Origin: Gallibacter sp963634825
GTDB taxonomy: Bacteria; Bacillota; Clostridia; Peptostreptococcales; Anaerovoracaceae
Direction of reading: 5' to 3'
Assembly: GCA_963634825.1 (NCBI GenBank)
Contig: CAVHCP010000024.1
Coordinates: 1 to 13,048, forward strand
Length of the DNA stretch: 13,048 nt
Made by a program: the position numbers and the translations under genes. The notes below the pieces were generated by a model that was not told where the DNA came from, made no database searches, and saw nothing but the letters and a program-made list of their open reading frames with translations. Shown in pieces: positions 1-6,110 of the stretch (the stretch's first letter is position 1; each line of letters opens with the position of its first letter).

Positions 1-3
1 GGT

Positions 4-29
4 AATAACCAAACAACTAAATAACCAAA
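4..29. repeat. Short direct repeat AATAACCAAA
   Basis: The 10-mer AATAACCAAA occurs at 4-13 and again at 20-29, 16 bp apart, in AT-rich DNA. No function can be assigned. The rest of 1-200 is AT-rich, shows only the hairpin at 54-89, and has no credible gene on either strand. Confidence 0.4.
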
Positions 30-53
30 TAAAAAAGTATATATAATATGCTT

Positions 54-89
54 AACAAAGGTCGCATCCGACAGGGTGCGATCTTTGTT
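54..89 (+). terminator. Long stem-loop, possible terminator of an upstream gene
   Basis: A 16-bp stem (54-69 pairing with 74-89, two G-U wobbles) closes on a 4-base GACA loop. The outer arms AACAAAG and CTTTGTT are fully complementary and the inner arms are GC-rich. The base of the 3' arm is T-rich but is followed by GTGCTTAGCTTT rather than a pure T run. It could therefore be an imperfect intrinsic terminator for a gene lying left of the window, or another structured RNA element. No coding gene is visible from 1 to 284. Confidence 0.55.
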
Positions 90-155
90 GTGCTTAGCTT
101 TATCAGTGGCGCACAGAAGCAAGTGAAAAAAGAGAAGTAAAATGGAAAAAAATGG

Positions 156-184
156 ATGACAAAACAAAATTTGTATGATAATAT
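156..184 (+). promoter_or_regulatory. Candidate promoter of the small hydrophobic peptide gene
   Basis: ATGACA (156-161) is one base from the -35 consensus. It is followed after 17 bp by TAATAT (179-184). GATAAT (177-182) is a better -10 match but leaves only a 15-bp spacer. Transcription would start near 190 and give a leader of about 100 nt before the peptide gene, carrying one copy of the 9-bp repeat TAAATGGTA. The match is only moderate. Confidence 0.35.
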
Positions 185-290
185 TAGAAACAGAAGAGTT
201 GCCAATAAATGGTAGGTGGTTTAGCAGATCCGTTATACCCAAGTATCCGGCTTAAAAGTGCCGAGACTATAAGGAAAGGCGGTGATGCAG

Positions 291-362
291 GTGAATAATT
301 TGTTTTACATATTACTCATTGTTATTGCAATAACCGAGCTGGTTAGAACAATAAAAAAATAG
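291..362 (+). CDS. Small hydrophobic peptide, candidate type I toxin
   Basis: A 23-codon reading frame starts at GTG 291 and ends at TAG 360-362. An alternative in-frame ATG at 285 would give 25 residues. GTG 291 is preferred because AAGGCGGTGAT (276-286) matches the anti-Shine-Dalgarno sequence at 10 of 11 positions and its AGGCGG core lies 8 nt upstream. The peptide is one membrane-spanning stretch (NNLFYILLIVIAITELV) followed by a basic tail, RTIKK. This is the layout of short membrane-acting type I toxins (Fst/Ldr, holin-like), although no specific family is recognised. A hairpin abuts the stop codon, and a 9-bp direct repeat flanks the locus as in convergent toxin/antisense pairs. The gene is too short for ordinary gene callers. 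The toxin role is inferred. Confidence 0.55.
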   Translation: MNNLFYILLIVIAITELVRTIKK

Positions 363-455
363 ACCTCCTATAGCTGAGAGGTCTACAAAACTTCAGAAGC
401 TAAACCATTTATCAAGGTAGCTCTTCTTAGTTAAATGGTACAACAAAAGTCTCGG
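350..455 (-). ncRNA. Postulated antisense RNA to the small peptide mRNA
   Basis: This is inferred from three features. A minus-strand terminator lies at 360-385 with its T run over 350-359. A hairpin is possible at 404-411/432-439 (ACCATTTA/TAAATGGT). The repeat TAAATGGTA occurs at 206-214 in the peptide mRNA leader and at 432-440 here, so a minus-strand RNA would carry TACCATTTA, complementary to the leader. The promoter is unclear. On the minus strand TACAAT (461-456) is a fair -10, but TTGCAC (488-483) lies 21 bp away. Size and ends are guesses. Confidence 0.3.
360..385 (-). terminator. Hairpin terminator, best read on the minus strand
   Basis: TAGACCTC (360-367) and GAGGTCTA (378-385) form a perfect 8-bp stem with a 10-nt loop. 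On the plus strand it is followed by CAAAACTT, which is a poor T tract. On the minus strand the stem is followed by TTTTTTTATT (complement of 350-359), which makes a proper intrinsic terminator. This suggests a minus-strand RNA entering from the right and ending at about 350, inside the 3' end of the small peptide gene. That is what a convergent antisense RNA would do. Confidence 0.6.
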
Positions 456-529
456 ATTGTAAATAAGAAATTATTATTATGAGTGCAAAAGTGATACTGC
501 AGAATTTTTTGCCATAAGCAGAAATTTAA

Positions 530-558
530 TTGACAAATATTTCCAACAAGGATATAAT
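530..558 (+). promoter_or_regulatory. Consensus sigma-A promoter of the surface protein gene
   Basis: TTGACA (530-535), a 17-bp spacer (536-552) and TATAAT (553-558) match the housekeeping consensus perfectly. Transcription should start near 565, giving a leader of about 100 nt that is purine-rich and mostly unstructured. AGGAGG at 653-658 lies 6 nt before the ATG. No operator is obvious, so expression is predicted to be strong and constitutive unless controlled in the leader. Confidence 0.85.
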
Positions 559-664
559 CTAGGCATATGGTAAATATTGGAAGCGAAAACAGTAAGCAAC
601 AACCAAACCATAAGAAAAATTAGCAAGAATAAAAGAAAGAAAAACAAAGCAAAGGAGGAAAAAT

Positions 665-2533
665 ATGAAAGTGAATAAGAGAGAAAGAATTTTTTTTAGG
701 CGTATTTTTGCTATGATGCTCGCTACCATCTTTGCCTTTACGGGTGTGCTTATGACTACCGGCAAGGCAGAGGCGGCGGTAAAATGGGGGACTTCGACGG
801 CAACAGGTTATAACTGGGGAGAGGGTAGCGAGGACATATTTATACTAAAAGTCAATGGCACGCACGCATTTTGTCTCGAGCCCGATCAAATGATAACTAC
901 CGTAGAGGGTTACAAGGAAAAGAACTCAAATTTTACAAAGGCTCAGTGGGATAAGCTCGTGAAGATCGCACATTTTGGATATAACAAAGACAAAAAGACA
1001 AAGGCTGATTATGCGGCTACGCAAATAATCCTTTGGGAGCAGATATATAAGTGGAAGGGCATTACACCACAAGCATTGTCAAAAAGCAATGTGCCAAAGA
1101 TAGAGGCTAAGAAAAAGGCGATAAATACAGCTATTGAAAATTATGAGAATATGCTTTCCGCAAAGCCGACATTTAGCGGTGGCAGTGTCAAAGCGACAAG
1201 TGGCAAAACTGTCAAAGCAAAGGACACAAAGTCAGTTTTGGGAAAGTATGATTATTATGTCGCATCAGCGCCAAAAGGGGTCAGCGCAAGTATCAACAAG
1301 AGCACACACGAGCTAAATGTTACTGCAAAACAAGGCTCGGCACTAAATGGAGATATAGTTTTAAAGGTAAAGCAAGACAATTTGATTTCGGGAAATAAAT
1401 TTTATTATCATAAGTCGAGCCAAAATGTAGCGAATATAGGTTATATGGAGGATTTGGAGCTGAGTATTCCGCTGGCAGTCAATAATAAGGGAGATCTCAA
1501 GCTGGTCAAAAAATCAAAATCGGGCAAACTTGTAGCAGGAGCAGAGTTTGAAGTTAGCAGTACTGATAATTCCTTCAAAAAGACTTATACGACAGGCGAG
1601 GACGGCACATTTTTGGCAGAAGGGCTACTCGAAGGGACATATACGGTGAGAGAAATAAATGTCCCAAAACCATATATTTTAGACAATCAGGCAAAGCAGA
1701 TCGCGGTAAAGGCAGGAGAGGTAGTTGATGTCGAATTTACAAATGATATGCCAAAAGGGACATTTTTGTTAAAGAAAACAGATGAATACGGCGTGCCTTT
1801 GGCGGGAGCTGAGTTTCAAATTTTTTCTGAGGGTGCAGACGATGAGGGAAATGAGATAGCATATAGCGAAAGCCTTGTGACTGATGAAAATGGGCAGATA
1901 GAGATTAGCGAGCTAAAGCCGGGGCAGTATTTTTATAAGGAAACAAAAGCGCCGGACGGTTATCTGCTCGATGATAAGGTATATGAGTTTAAAATAGCAT
2001 ATAAGGATAACCTGTCGCCACTTATAGAGGTGGAGTCTACGGCGGTAAATTGCGAGCCTAAGGGAAGTATCAACCTGACAAAGTCATATGCAAATCTCAA
2101 AACAGCGACCAAAAATGAGATAAAAAGCGCAACATTAGAGGGAGCGGTCTACGAGCTTTATGCGAAAGAGGACATTTGTTCAAAATCGAAGGCAAAAGTC
2201 TTTTATAAAAAGGACGAAAAAATCGCTGAGCTTGTAACAGCCGAAAATGGCGAGACTAATACTGTAACCGATTTGCCAATGGGAAAATATTATATAAAGG
2301 AGGTCAAGGCTCCGAAGGGCTGTGAGCTTGATAAAAAGGTACACGAGGCAGAGCTTTTATATAAGGATGAGGCGACTGCAAATATTGAGATAAACATAGA
2401 TGTTGCCGATGATATAAGCAAGATACCTGTCGTCAGGACAAATGACGGGTTTCCGTTTGGGGCTATTGTGACATTTGTTATCTGCGGGATCTGCGGTAGC
2501 GTGCTTGCGGCGGTGAGAATAAAAAGAGGTTAA
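665..2533 (+). CDS. Thioester-domain, SpaA-repeat surface adhesin
   Basis: A 622-residue secreted surface protein. Residues 1-37 form a signal peptide: basic start, hydrophobic core, likely cleavage after A35-E36-A37. The N-terminal domain carries Cys70 in HAFCLEP and Gln120 in ATQIILWEQ. This is the Cys/Gln pair of Gram-positive thioester domains, which can bind host or surface amines covalently. A linker domain (about 168-275) precedes three SpaA-like repeats at about 277-360, 364-460 and 467-580. Their candidate isopeptide lysines lie in LKLVKK, FLLKKTD and INLTKS, and their glutamates are E330 (YTVRE), E426 (YKETKAPDGY) and E546 (IKEVKAPKG). The C-terminus has a hydrophobic helix (about 597-616) and an RIKRG tail, but no LPXTG; IPVVRTND lies just before the helix. 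No sortase gene or second pilin is adjacent, so a stand-alone adhesin is more likely than a pilus shaft. Substrate and anchoring enzyme are unknown. Confidence 0.88.
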   Translation: MKVNKRERIFFRRIFAMMLATIFAFTGVLMTTGKAEAAVKWGTSTATGYNWGEGSEDIFILKVNGTHAFCLEPDQMITTVEGYKEKNSNFTKAQWDKLVKIAHFGYNKDKKTKADYAATQIILWEQIYKWKGITPQALSKSNVPKIEAKKKAINTAIENYENMLSAKPTFSGGSVKATSGKTVKAKDTKSVLGKYDYYVASAPKGVSASINKSTHELNVTAKQGSALNGDIVLKVKQDNLISGNKFYYHKSSQNVANIGYMEDLELSIPLAVNNKGDLKLVKKSKSGKLVAGAEFEVSSTDNSFKKTYTTGEDGTFLAEGLLEGTYTVREINVPKPYILDNQAKQIAVKAGEVVDVEFTNDMPKGTFLLKKTDEYGVPLAGAEFQIFSEGADDEGNEIAYSESLVTDENGQIEISELKPGQYFYKETKAPDGYLLDDKVYEFKIAYKDNLSPLIEVESTAVNCEPKGSINLTKSYANLKTATKNEIKSATLEGAVYELYAKEDICSKSKAKVFYKKDEKIAELVTAENGETNTVTDLPMGKYYIKEVKAPKGCELDKKVHEAELLYKDEATANIEINIDVADDISKIPVVRTNDGFPFGAIVTFVICGICGSVLAAVRIKRG

Positions 2534-2554
2534 GGTAAGAGAGATGTAATTGTC

Positions 2555-2585
2555 AAAAAAGACGCTGGCGGGCAGCGTCTTTTTT
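2555..2585 (+). terminator. Bidirectional intrinsic terminator between convergent genes
   Basis: GACGCTG (2561-2567) pairs with CAGCGTC (2573-2579) around a 5-nt loop. Six A residues precede the stem and nine T residues (2580-2588) follow it. The structure terminates on both strands, serving the surface protein gene on the plus strand and the zinc-ribbon gene on the minus strand, whose stop codon lies at 2587-2589. Confidence 0.9.
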
Positions 2586-2586
2586 T

Positions 2587-2994
2587 TTAAAACCAATTTT
2601 TGATTGTTATCTTGTGTTTACAACGCGGGCAAGTGACATTGAATTTGCCACGCTTTCTCTCAAATCGGAGTATCGCACCGCAGTAAGGGCATTCGTGGAA
2701 ACTGTGAGTTTTGCCTTCCACTATTTTGCGACGGTTTATTTCATAATTTGGATTGATCTTGCGGATGATGCGCTTAAATTTGGCATTTTCTCGTTGTCTT
2801 TTTTCGACATTTTTAGAGAATAATCTAAATAATGCGAAGATCAAAATCAAAATTTCGATGTAAAAAAACCATGGCGACTTCAAAAGAAGATTTAAACCGT
2901 ACATTACTAAGTAAACTATAAAACAAAAATAAAAAAGAGCGTCTACTCCGTTCCTATCCTTCATAAACTGATTTATCTTATATCTCAATCCCAT
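2587..2994 (-). CDS. Small membrane protein with C-terminal zinc ribbon
   Basis: A 135-residue protein. The start at ATG 2994-2992 is preferred over a frame extended to 3075 because AAGGGG lies 8 nt upstream and the gene's own promoter (-10 at 3033-3028) would fall inside the longer frame. Two hydrophobic helices (about 19-38 and 42-58) come first, then a basic stretch (about 60-95). The C-terminus holds a four-cysteine zinc ribbon, C102-P-Y-C105 and C122-P-R-C125, with the ribbon facing the cytoplasm by inference. Small two-helix zinc-ribbon proteins of this layout occur in Clostridia without assigned function. The zinc-finger call is firm and the function unknown. The gene stands alone and diverges from the phosphoesterase gene. 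Confidence 0.75.
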   Translation of the reverse strand: MGLRYKINQFMKDRNGVDALFYFCFIVYLVMYGLNLLLKSPWFFYIEILILIFALFRLFSKNVEKRQRENAKFKRIIRKINPNYEINRRKIVEGKTHSFHECPYCGAILRFERKRGKFNVTCPRCKHKITIKNWF

Positions 2995-3027
2995 AAAAAT
3001 ACCCCTTTTCGTTTTTGTGATTATATT

Positions 3028-3056
3028 ATTGTACTCCATTTTATTGATATTGTAAA
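3028..3056 (-). promoter_or_regulatory. Promoter of the zinc-ribbon membrane protein gene
   Basis: On the minus strand TTTACA (complement of 3051-3056) is followed after 17 bp by TACAAT (complement of 3028-3033). Each hexamer is one base off consensus. Its -35 lies inside the spacer of the plus-strand promoter at 3044-3072, so the two promoters share DNA and cannot both be occupied by RNA polymerase. Confidence 0.65.
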
Positions 3057-3072
3057 TAAATTTGGTTATAAT
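3044..3072 (+). promoter_or_regulatory. Promoter of the phosphoesterase gene (and perhaps the downstream cluster)
   Basis: TTGATA (3044-3049), a 17-bp spacer and TATAAT (3067-3072) form a near-perfect housekeeping promoter. The predicted start of transcription is near 3079, about 32 nt before the GTG start codon. No terminator is seen between this gene and the next at 3761, so the promoter may also feed the long downstream cluster. Confidence 0.75.
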
Positions 3073-3110
3073 CATAGTGCAGATATTTGACGACTTACAA
3101 GAGGTATTTT

Positions 3111-3650
3111 GTGAAAATTTTAGTTATTAGCGACACACACGGTGAGCTGGGCAAGGCATATGAGGTATATAAGAGCCTTGAAAATATCGACCTTATATTG
3201 CATCTTGGAGATTATAAAAAAGATGCAGACGATATGGCAAAAAGACTCGGCGTGAAGGTGGTAGGAATAAAAGGAAATAATGACGGAGCAAAAACAAAAA
3301 AGGAGAGCTCCGCTATCATAGAAACAGAAGCAGGCAAGATATTGATCGTGCACGGCCATATTGAAGGAGTATATCAAGGCGTGGCAAATCTTTATTATAG
3401 AGCACTTGAGGAGGGTTGCAAGGCGGCATTTTTTGGGCATACGCATGTGCCGTATTATGAGGAAGCAAACGGGCTCATATTGCTAAATCCGGGTAGCCTG
3501 ACACGACCAAGAGACGGCTCGCAGGGGTCGTATGCGATAGTGACAACAGATAAAACGGATATAAAGTGCGAGATAATATATTACCGCAAAAAGACAAAAA
3601 GAAAGGGCGGATATGTTAGCGGACTTTTAAATTACAGCGACAGATTTTAA
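3111..3650 (+). CDS. YfcE/MJ0936-type metallophosphoesterase
   Basis: A 179-residue calcineurin-like phosphoesterase, expected to use two metal ions to hydrolyse a phosphodiester. GTG 3111 is chosen as start: AAGAGGT lies 5 nt upstream and the protein then begins with the family-typical MKILVISDTHG. An upstream TTG at 3087 sits too close to the predicted transcript start and has no ribosome-binding site. The metal-binding motifs are all present in order: D8-x-H10, G33-D34, GNND (N56/N57), H81-G-H83 and G109-H110-T-H112. The C-terminal tail ends in GLLNYSDRF. The length fits the YfcE family. The natural substrate of most family members is unknown, so no physiological role is claimed. Confidence 0.85.
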   Translation: MKILVISDTHGELGKAYEVYKSLENIDLILHLGDYKKDADDMAKRLGVKVVGIKGNNDGAKTKKESSAIIETEAGKILIVHGHIEGVYQGVANLYYRALEEGCKAAFFGHTHVPYYEEANGLILLNPGSLTRPRDGSQGSYAIVTTDKTDIKCEIIYYRKKTKRKGGYVSGLLNYSDRF

Positions 3651-3681
3651 AGCTTGATGTAAGGCTTAAGGTCATTGGCTT

Positions 3682-3738
3682 AGCCGGCGGATGATAAGTG
3701 GCATATAGCACATGGCAGATAGCAGATAACAGCCGGCT
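3682..3738. repeat. Inverted GCCGGC elements with a 14-bp near-tandem repeat between them
   Basis: AGCCGGC (3682-3688) and GCCGGCT (3732-3738) can pair as a 7-bp stem. Each core is itself the palindrome GCCGGC. Between them TGGCATATAGCACA (3699-3712) is followed directly by TGGCAGATAGCAGA (3713-3726), 12 of 14 identical, and GCAGATA is then doubled (3715-3728). There is no T run, so this is not a standard terminator. It occupies most of the only sizeable gap between the phosphoesterase gene and the downstream cluster and may be an RNA processing or regulatory site. Confidence 0.45.
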
Positions 3739-3760
3739 CATACGGGCGACGGGAGAGTAA

Positions 3761-5152
3761 ATGAGATATAAGATTGACGAAAAATATATAAAAATGGGCA
3801 TAGTGGCATTTACCGTAATAGCGGCATCTATTATTTTGTTCTTCGCTATTTATAGGATTGACGGTTTGATGTCATTTTTTTCTTCTGTAGGAAGCGTCAT
3901 AGCCCCATTTGTATACGGCCTTGTTGTGGCATACCTACTGTGCCCGCTTTACAATGTGACGGTTAGGGGCTGTATGAAAGTACAATTTTTCAAGCGGGGC
4001 AAAAAGGACAAAAGCAGGATCATCGCTAAGGTACTTGCTTCTATAGTATCGCTGTTGGCGTTGTTTGGCGTTATCATCGGACTTTTGTGGATGGTTATTC
4101 CGGGAATGATCGAAAGTATTGCGGCAATCATCAAGACATTGCCCGATCAGGTAAATGCGTGGAGCAAGTGGGCAGAGGATACGATTGCAAATATGCAGGA
4201 AACGACAGGTCCTATGGCTGTTGTAATAGATACGGCTATAAATAATGCACAAAACTGGGTTGATAATACGATAATACCTGCCAGCGAAAATATGATAGGC
4301 GGGCTCTCGAATACAGCAATTGGTATTTTATCCGGCATTTGGAATTTCATCATAGGAGTTATCATCTGCACCTTCTTTTTAAACAGCAAGGAGATTTTTG
4401 CGGCACAGGCAAGGAAAATGATATTTGCCGCAACTTCGGAAGAACGTGCGCATAGATTTTTATACGGTACGCATTATGTCAATAGGACATTTGGTAAATT
4501 TATAAACGGCAAGCTGATAGATTCGCTTGTTATCGGAGTGCTGTGCTTTATATTTATGAGCATAGTGAATTGGCCATATGCGATGCTTATAAGCGTTATC
4601 GTAGGTGTGACAAATATCATCCCATTTTTCGGACCGTTTATCGGAGCCATACCGTCGGCACTTTTGATGCTTATGGTTGATCCTCTGCTGTGCTTATACT
4701 TCTTGATATTTATATTGATACTTCAGCAGCTCGACGGCAATGTTATCGGGCCAAAGATACTCGGTGGCAGTACCGGGCTTCCGTCATTTTGGATTATGTT
4801 TGCAATACTTGTCGGTGGCGGTATGTTTGGATTTGCGGGCATGATACTTGGTATTCCTGTATTTGCATGCGTATATGCTTATACGGCATATTCTGTAAAT
4901 AAGAAGCTCGATCAAAAGGGCATGAGTACCGATCTTGGAGTTTACAAAAAGATGGATTCCAAGCTTGATGAGGAGTTTAGGGAAAATAATAAGGGAATGC
5001 TAAATAAAGCAAAGACAAAAAAGAAAGCGATAAAAAGAGGCAAAGGCAAAGACGAGTCGAAGGACAAAAAATCACAAGGGCCACAGGACGAAAAATCGCA
5101 AGAGCAGCAGGAGACATCACAGAAGACATCACAGGAGACATCAGATGAGTAA
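3761..5152 (+). CDS. AI-2E/PerM family membrane transporter
   Basis: A 463-residue polytopic membrane protein of the AI-2E transporter (PerM/YtvI-like) family. It starts at ATG 3761 behind GGGAGA. Hydrophobic helices lie near 12-32, 46-63, 86-113 and 186-207, with several more between 250 and 378. A soluble loop of about 70 residues falls at 115-185. The family signature is clear: GVTNIIPFFGPFIGAIP (282-298), then QQLDGNVIGPKILG (322-335). Members are proposed to export signals or ions, but the substrate here is unknown. Residues 380-463 form a hydrophilic tail, lysine-rich and then Q/S/E-rich, partly made of a DNA repeat, which is longer than usual. The last 8 bases overlap murB, so translation of the two is probably coupled. 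Confidence 0.85.
   Translation: MRYKIDEKYIKMGIVAFTVIAASIILFFAIYRIDGLMSFFSSVGSVIAPFVYGLVVAYLLCPLYNVTVRGCMKVQFFKRGKKDKSRIIAKVLASIVSLLALFGVIIGLLWMVIPGMIESIAAIIKTLPDQVNAWSKWAEDTIANMQETTGPMAVVIDTAINNAQNWVDNTIIPASENMIGGLSNTAIGILSGIWNFIIGVIICTFFLNSKEIFAAQARKMIFAATSEERAHRFLYGTHYVNRTFGKFINGKLIDSLVIGVLCFIFMSIVNWPYAMLISVIVGVTNIIPFFGPFIGAIPSALLMLMVDPLLCLYFLIFILILQQLDGNVIGPKILGGSTGLPSFWIMFAILVGGGMFGFAGMILGIPVFACVYAYTAYSVNKKLDQKGMSTDLGVYKKMDSKLDEEFRENNKGMLNKAKTKKKAIKRGKGKDESKDKKSQGPQDEKSQEQQETSQKTSQETSDE
5111..5146 (+). repeat. 12-bp tandem repeat at the end of the AI-2E gene
   Basis: Three consecutive 12-bp units, GAGACATCACAG (5111-5122), AAGACATCACAG (5123-5134) and GAGACATCAGAT (5135-5146), encode a TSQ-type tail. 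The AGGAG at 5133-5137, straddling the second and third units, serves as the ribosome-binding site of murB, whose ATG is at 5145. Unit gain or loss would keep the AI-2E frame. Confidence 0.6.
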
Positions 5153-6110
5153 TATCACGACTGTAAAGCAAAGACTTATACAAATAGCAGGCGCAGACAA
5201 TGTCACAGCTGATTGTGAAATGAAAAACGAAGTTTCATTTAGGGCAGGTGGCAAGGCGGATCTTTTAGTAATTCCGAGAAACGAAAAGGAGTTATGCGAA
5301 GTTTTAAAGGTGGTTGCTGACGGCAACATAGACCATTTTGTGATGGGTAACGGCTCGAATATCCTCATAAGAGACGGCGGATACAGAGGCGTTATCATAA
5401 AAATAAATTCGGAGGCATTTTCAAAATTTGAGATTTTAGAAGCGCAAAGCTTTGAGGACGATACAAAAAGCGGAGAAAATACCAAATATGTGCGAGTAGG
5501 TGCGGGTATGCTGATGAGCGTGCTTGCAAAAAAACTTTTAGCAAATTCGATTGCGGGTTTTGAGGAGCTTTCGGGCATACCGGGCAGCATAGGCGGAGCT
5601 GTATTTATGAATGCAGGCGCCTATGGCAAGGAGATAAAGGATATATTAGTTTGTGCAAAGCTGATTTCAAGGGACGGCAGCAGGATGAAGGAGCTGACGG
5701 GAGATGAGCTAAAGCTCGGATACAGAGACAGTATTTTGCATAAAACAGGCGATATAGTGACTGAGGCGGTGCTAAGACTTGAAGCAGGCGATACCGATGC
5801 GATAAAAGCAAAAATGGCAGAGCATATGCAAAAGAGAAATAAAAAACAACCTGTCAATTTTCCGAGCGCAGGGAGCTTTTTTAAAAGACCTGCGGGATAT
5901 TTTGCAGGCAAGCTCGTGCAGGATGCAAATCTAAAGGGATATACGGTCGGCGGTGCGCAGGTTTCGGAGCTTCACAGCGGATTTGTTATCAACATAGGAG
6001 ATGCCACAGCCACTGACATCATCAAGGTTATGGAGCATTGCCAAAAAGAGGTATATGATAAATTCGGCGTTTTATTGGAGCCGGAAGTGCGAATATTGGG
6101 AGAAGATTGA
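5145..6110 (+). CDS. murB: UDP-N-acetylenolpyruvoylglucosamine reductase
   Basis: A 321-residue cytoplasmic flavoenzyme that reduces UDP-GlcNAc-enolpyruvate to UDP-MurNAc with NADPH, the second committed step of peptidoglycan precursor synthesis. The FAD-binding region shows GNGSNILIRDGGYRG (68-82) and GIPGSIGGAVFMNAGAYG (144-161). The catalytic half shows YRDS (193-196), the proton-donor serine S244 in SAGSFFKRP, and the glutamate in LEPEVRILG (312-314). The short form without the extra tyrosine loop region indicates a type II MurB, as in other Gram-positives. ATG 5145 has AGGAG 7 nt upstream. It overlaps the AI-2E gene by 8 nt and its stop codon overlaps the next start. Confidence 0.95.
   Translation: MSNITTVKQRLIQIAGADNVTADCEMKNEVSFRAGGKADLLVIPRNEKELCEVLKVVADGNIDHFVMGNGSNILIRDGGYRGVIIKINSEAFSKFEILEAQSFEDDTKSGENTKYVRVGAGMLMSVLAKKLLANSIAGFEELSGIPGSIGGAVFMNAGAYGKEIKDILVCAKLISRDGSRMKELTGDELKLGYRDSILHKTGDIVTEAVLRLEAGDTDAIKAKMAEHMQKRNKKQPVNFPSAGSFFKRPAGYFAGKLVQDANLKGYTVGGAQVSELHSGFVINIGDATATDIIKVMEHCQKEVYDKFGVLLEPEVRILGED

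Larger units (their letters stand above)
206..440. repeat. 9-bp direct repeat TAAATGGTA flanking the small peptide locus
   Basis: Identical TAAATGGTA copies lie at 206-214 (leader side) and 432-440 (beyond the hairpin). Two further complementary pairs are GGTTTAGC (218-225) with GCTAAACC (399-406), and CCGAGACT (261-268) with AGTCTCGG (449-456). The latter two could pair 5' and 3' parts of one long plus-strand RNA, but they cross each other, so they would be alternatives or a pseudoknot. From 386 to 529 only these short repeats are visible. Confidence 0.5.

Noticed and set aside
17..205. Minus-strand 62-codon hydrophobic frame
   Set aside because: No ribosome-binding site. It runs through the 54-89 hairpin and AT-rich intergenic DNA, so its hydrophobic look comes from AT-rich codons.
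565..664. Riboswitch in the adhesin leader
   Set aside because: The 100-nt leader is A-rich with almost no stable pairing and no terminator/antiterminator pair.
559..765. Minus-strand 68-codon frame opposite the adhesin promoter and start
   Set aside because: It lies antisense to a consensus promoter region, leader and signal peptide, has no start signal, and resembles no known protein.
2995..3075. 27-codon N-terminal extension of the zinc-ribbon protein
   Set aside because: It contains the gene's own promoter hexamers and has no ribosome-binding site; ATG 2994 has AAGGGG at correct spacing.
3087..3110. TTG start extending the phosphoesterase by 8 codons
   Set aside because: It lies only about 8 nt after the predicted transcript start and has no ribosome-binding site. 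GTG 3111 gives the family-typical N-terminus.
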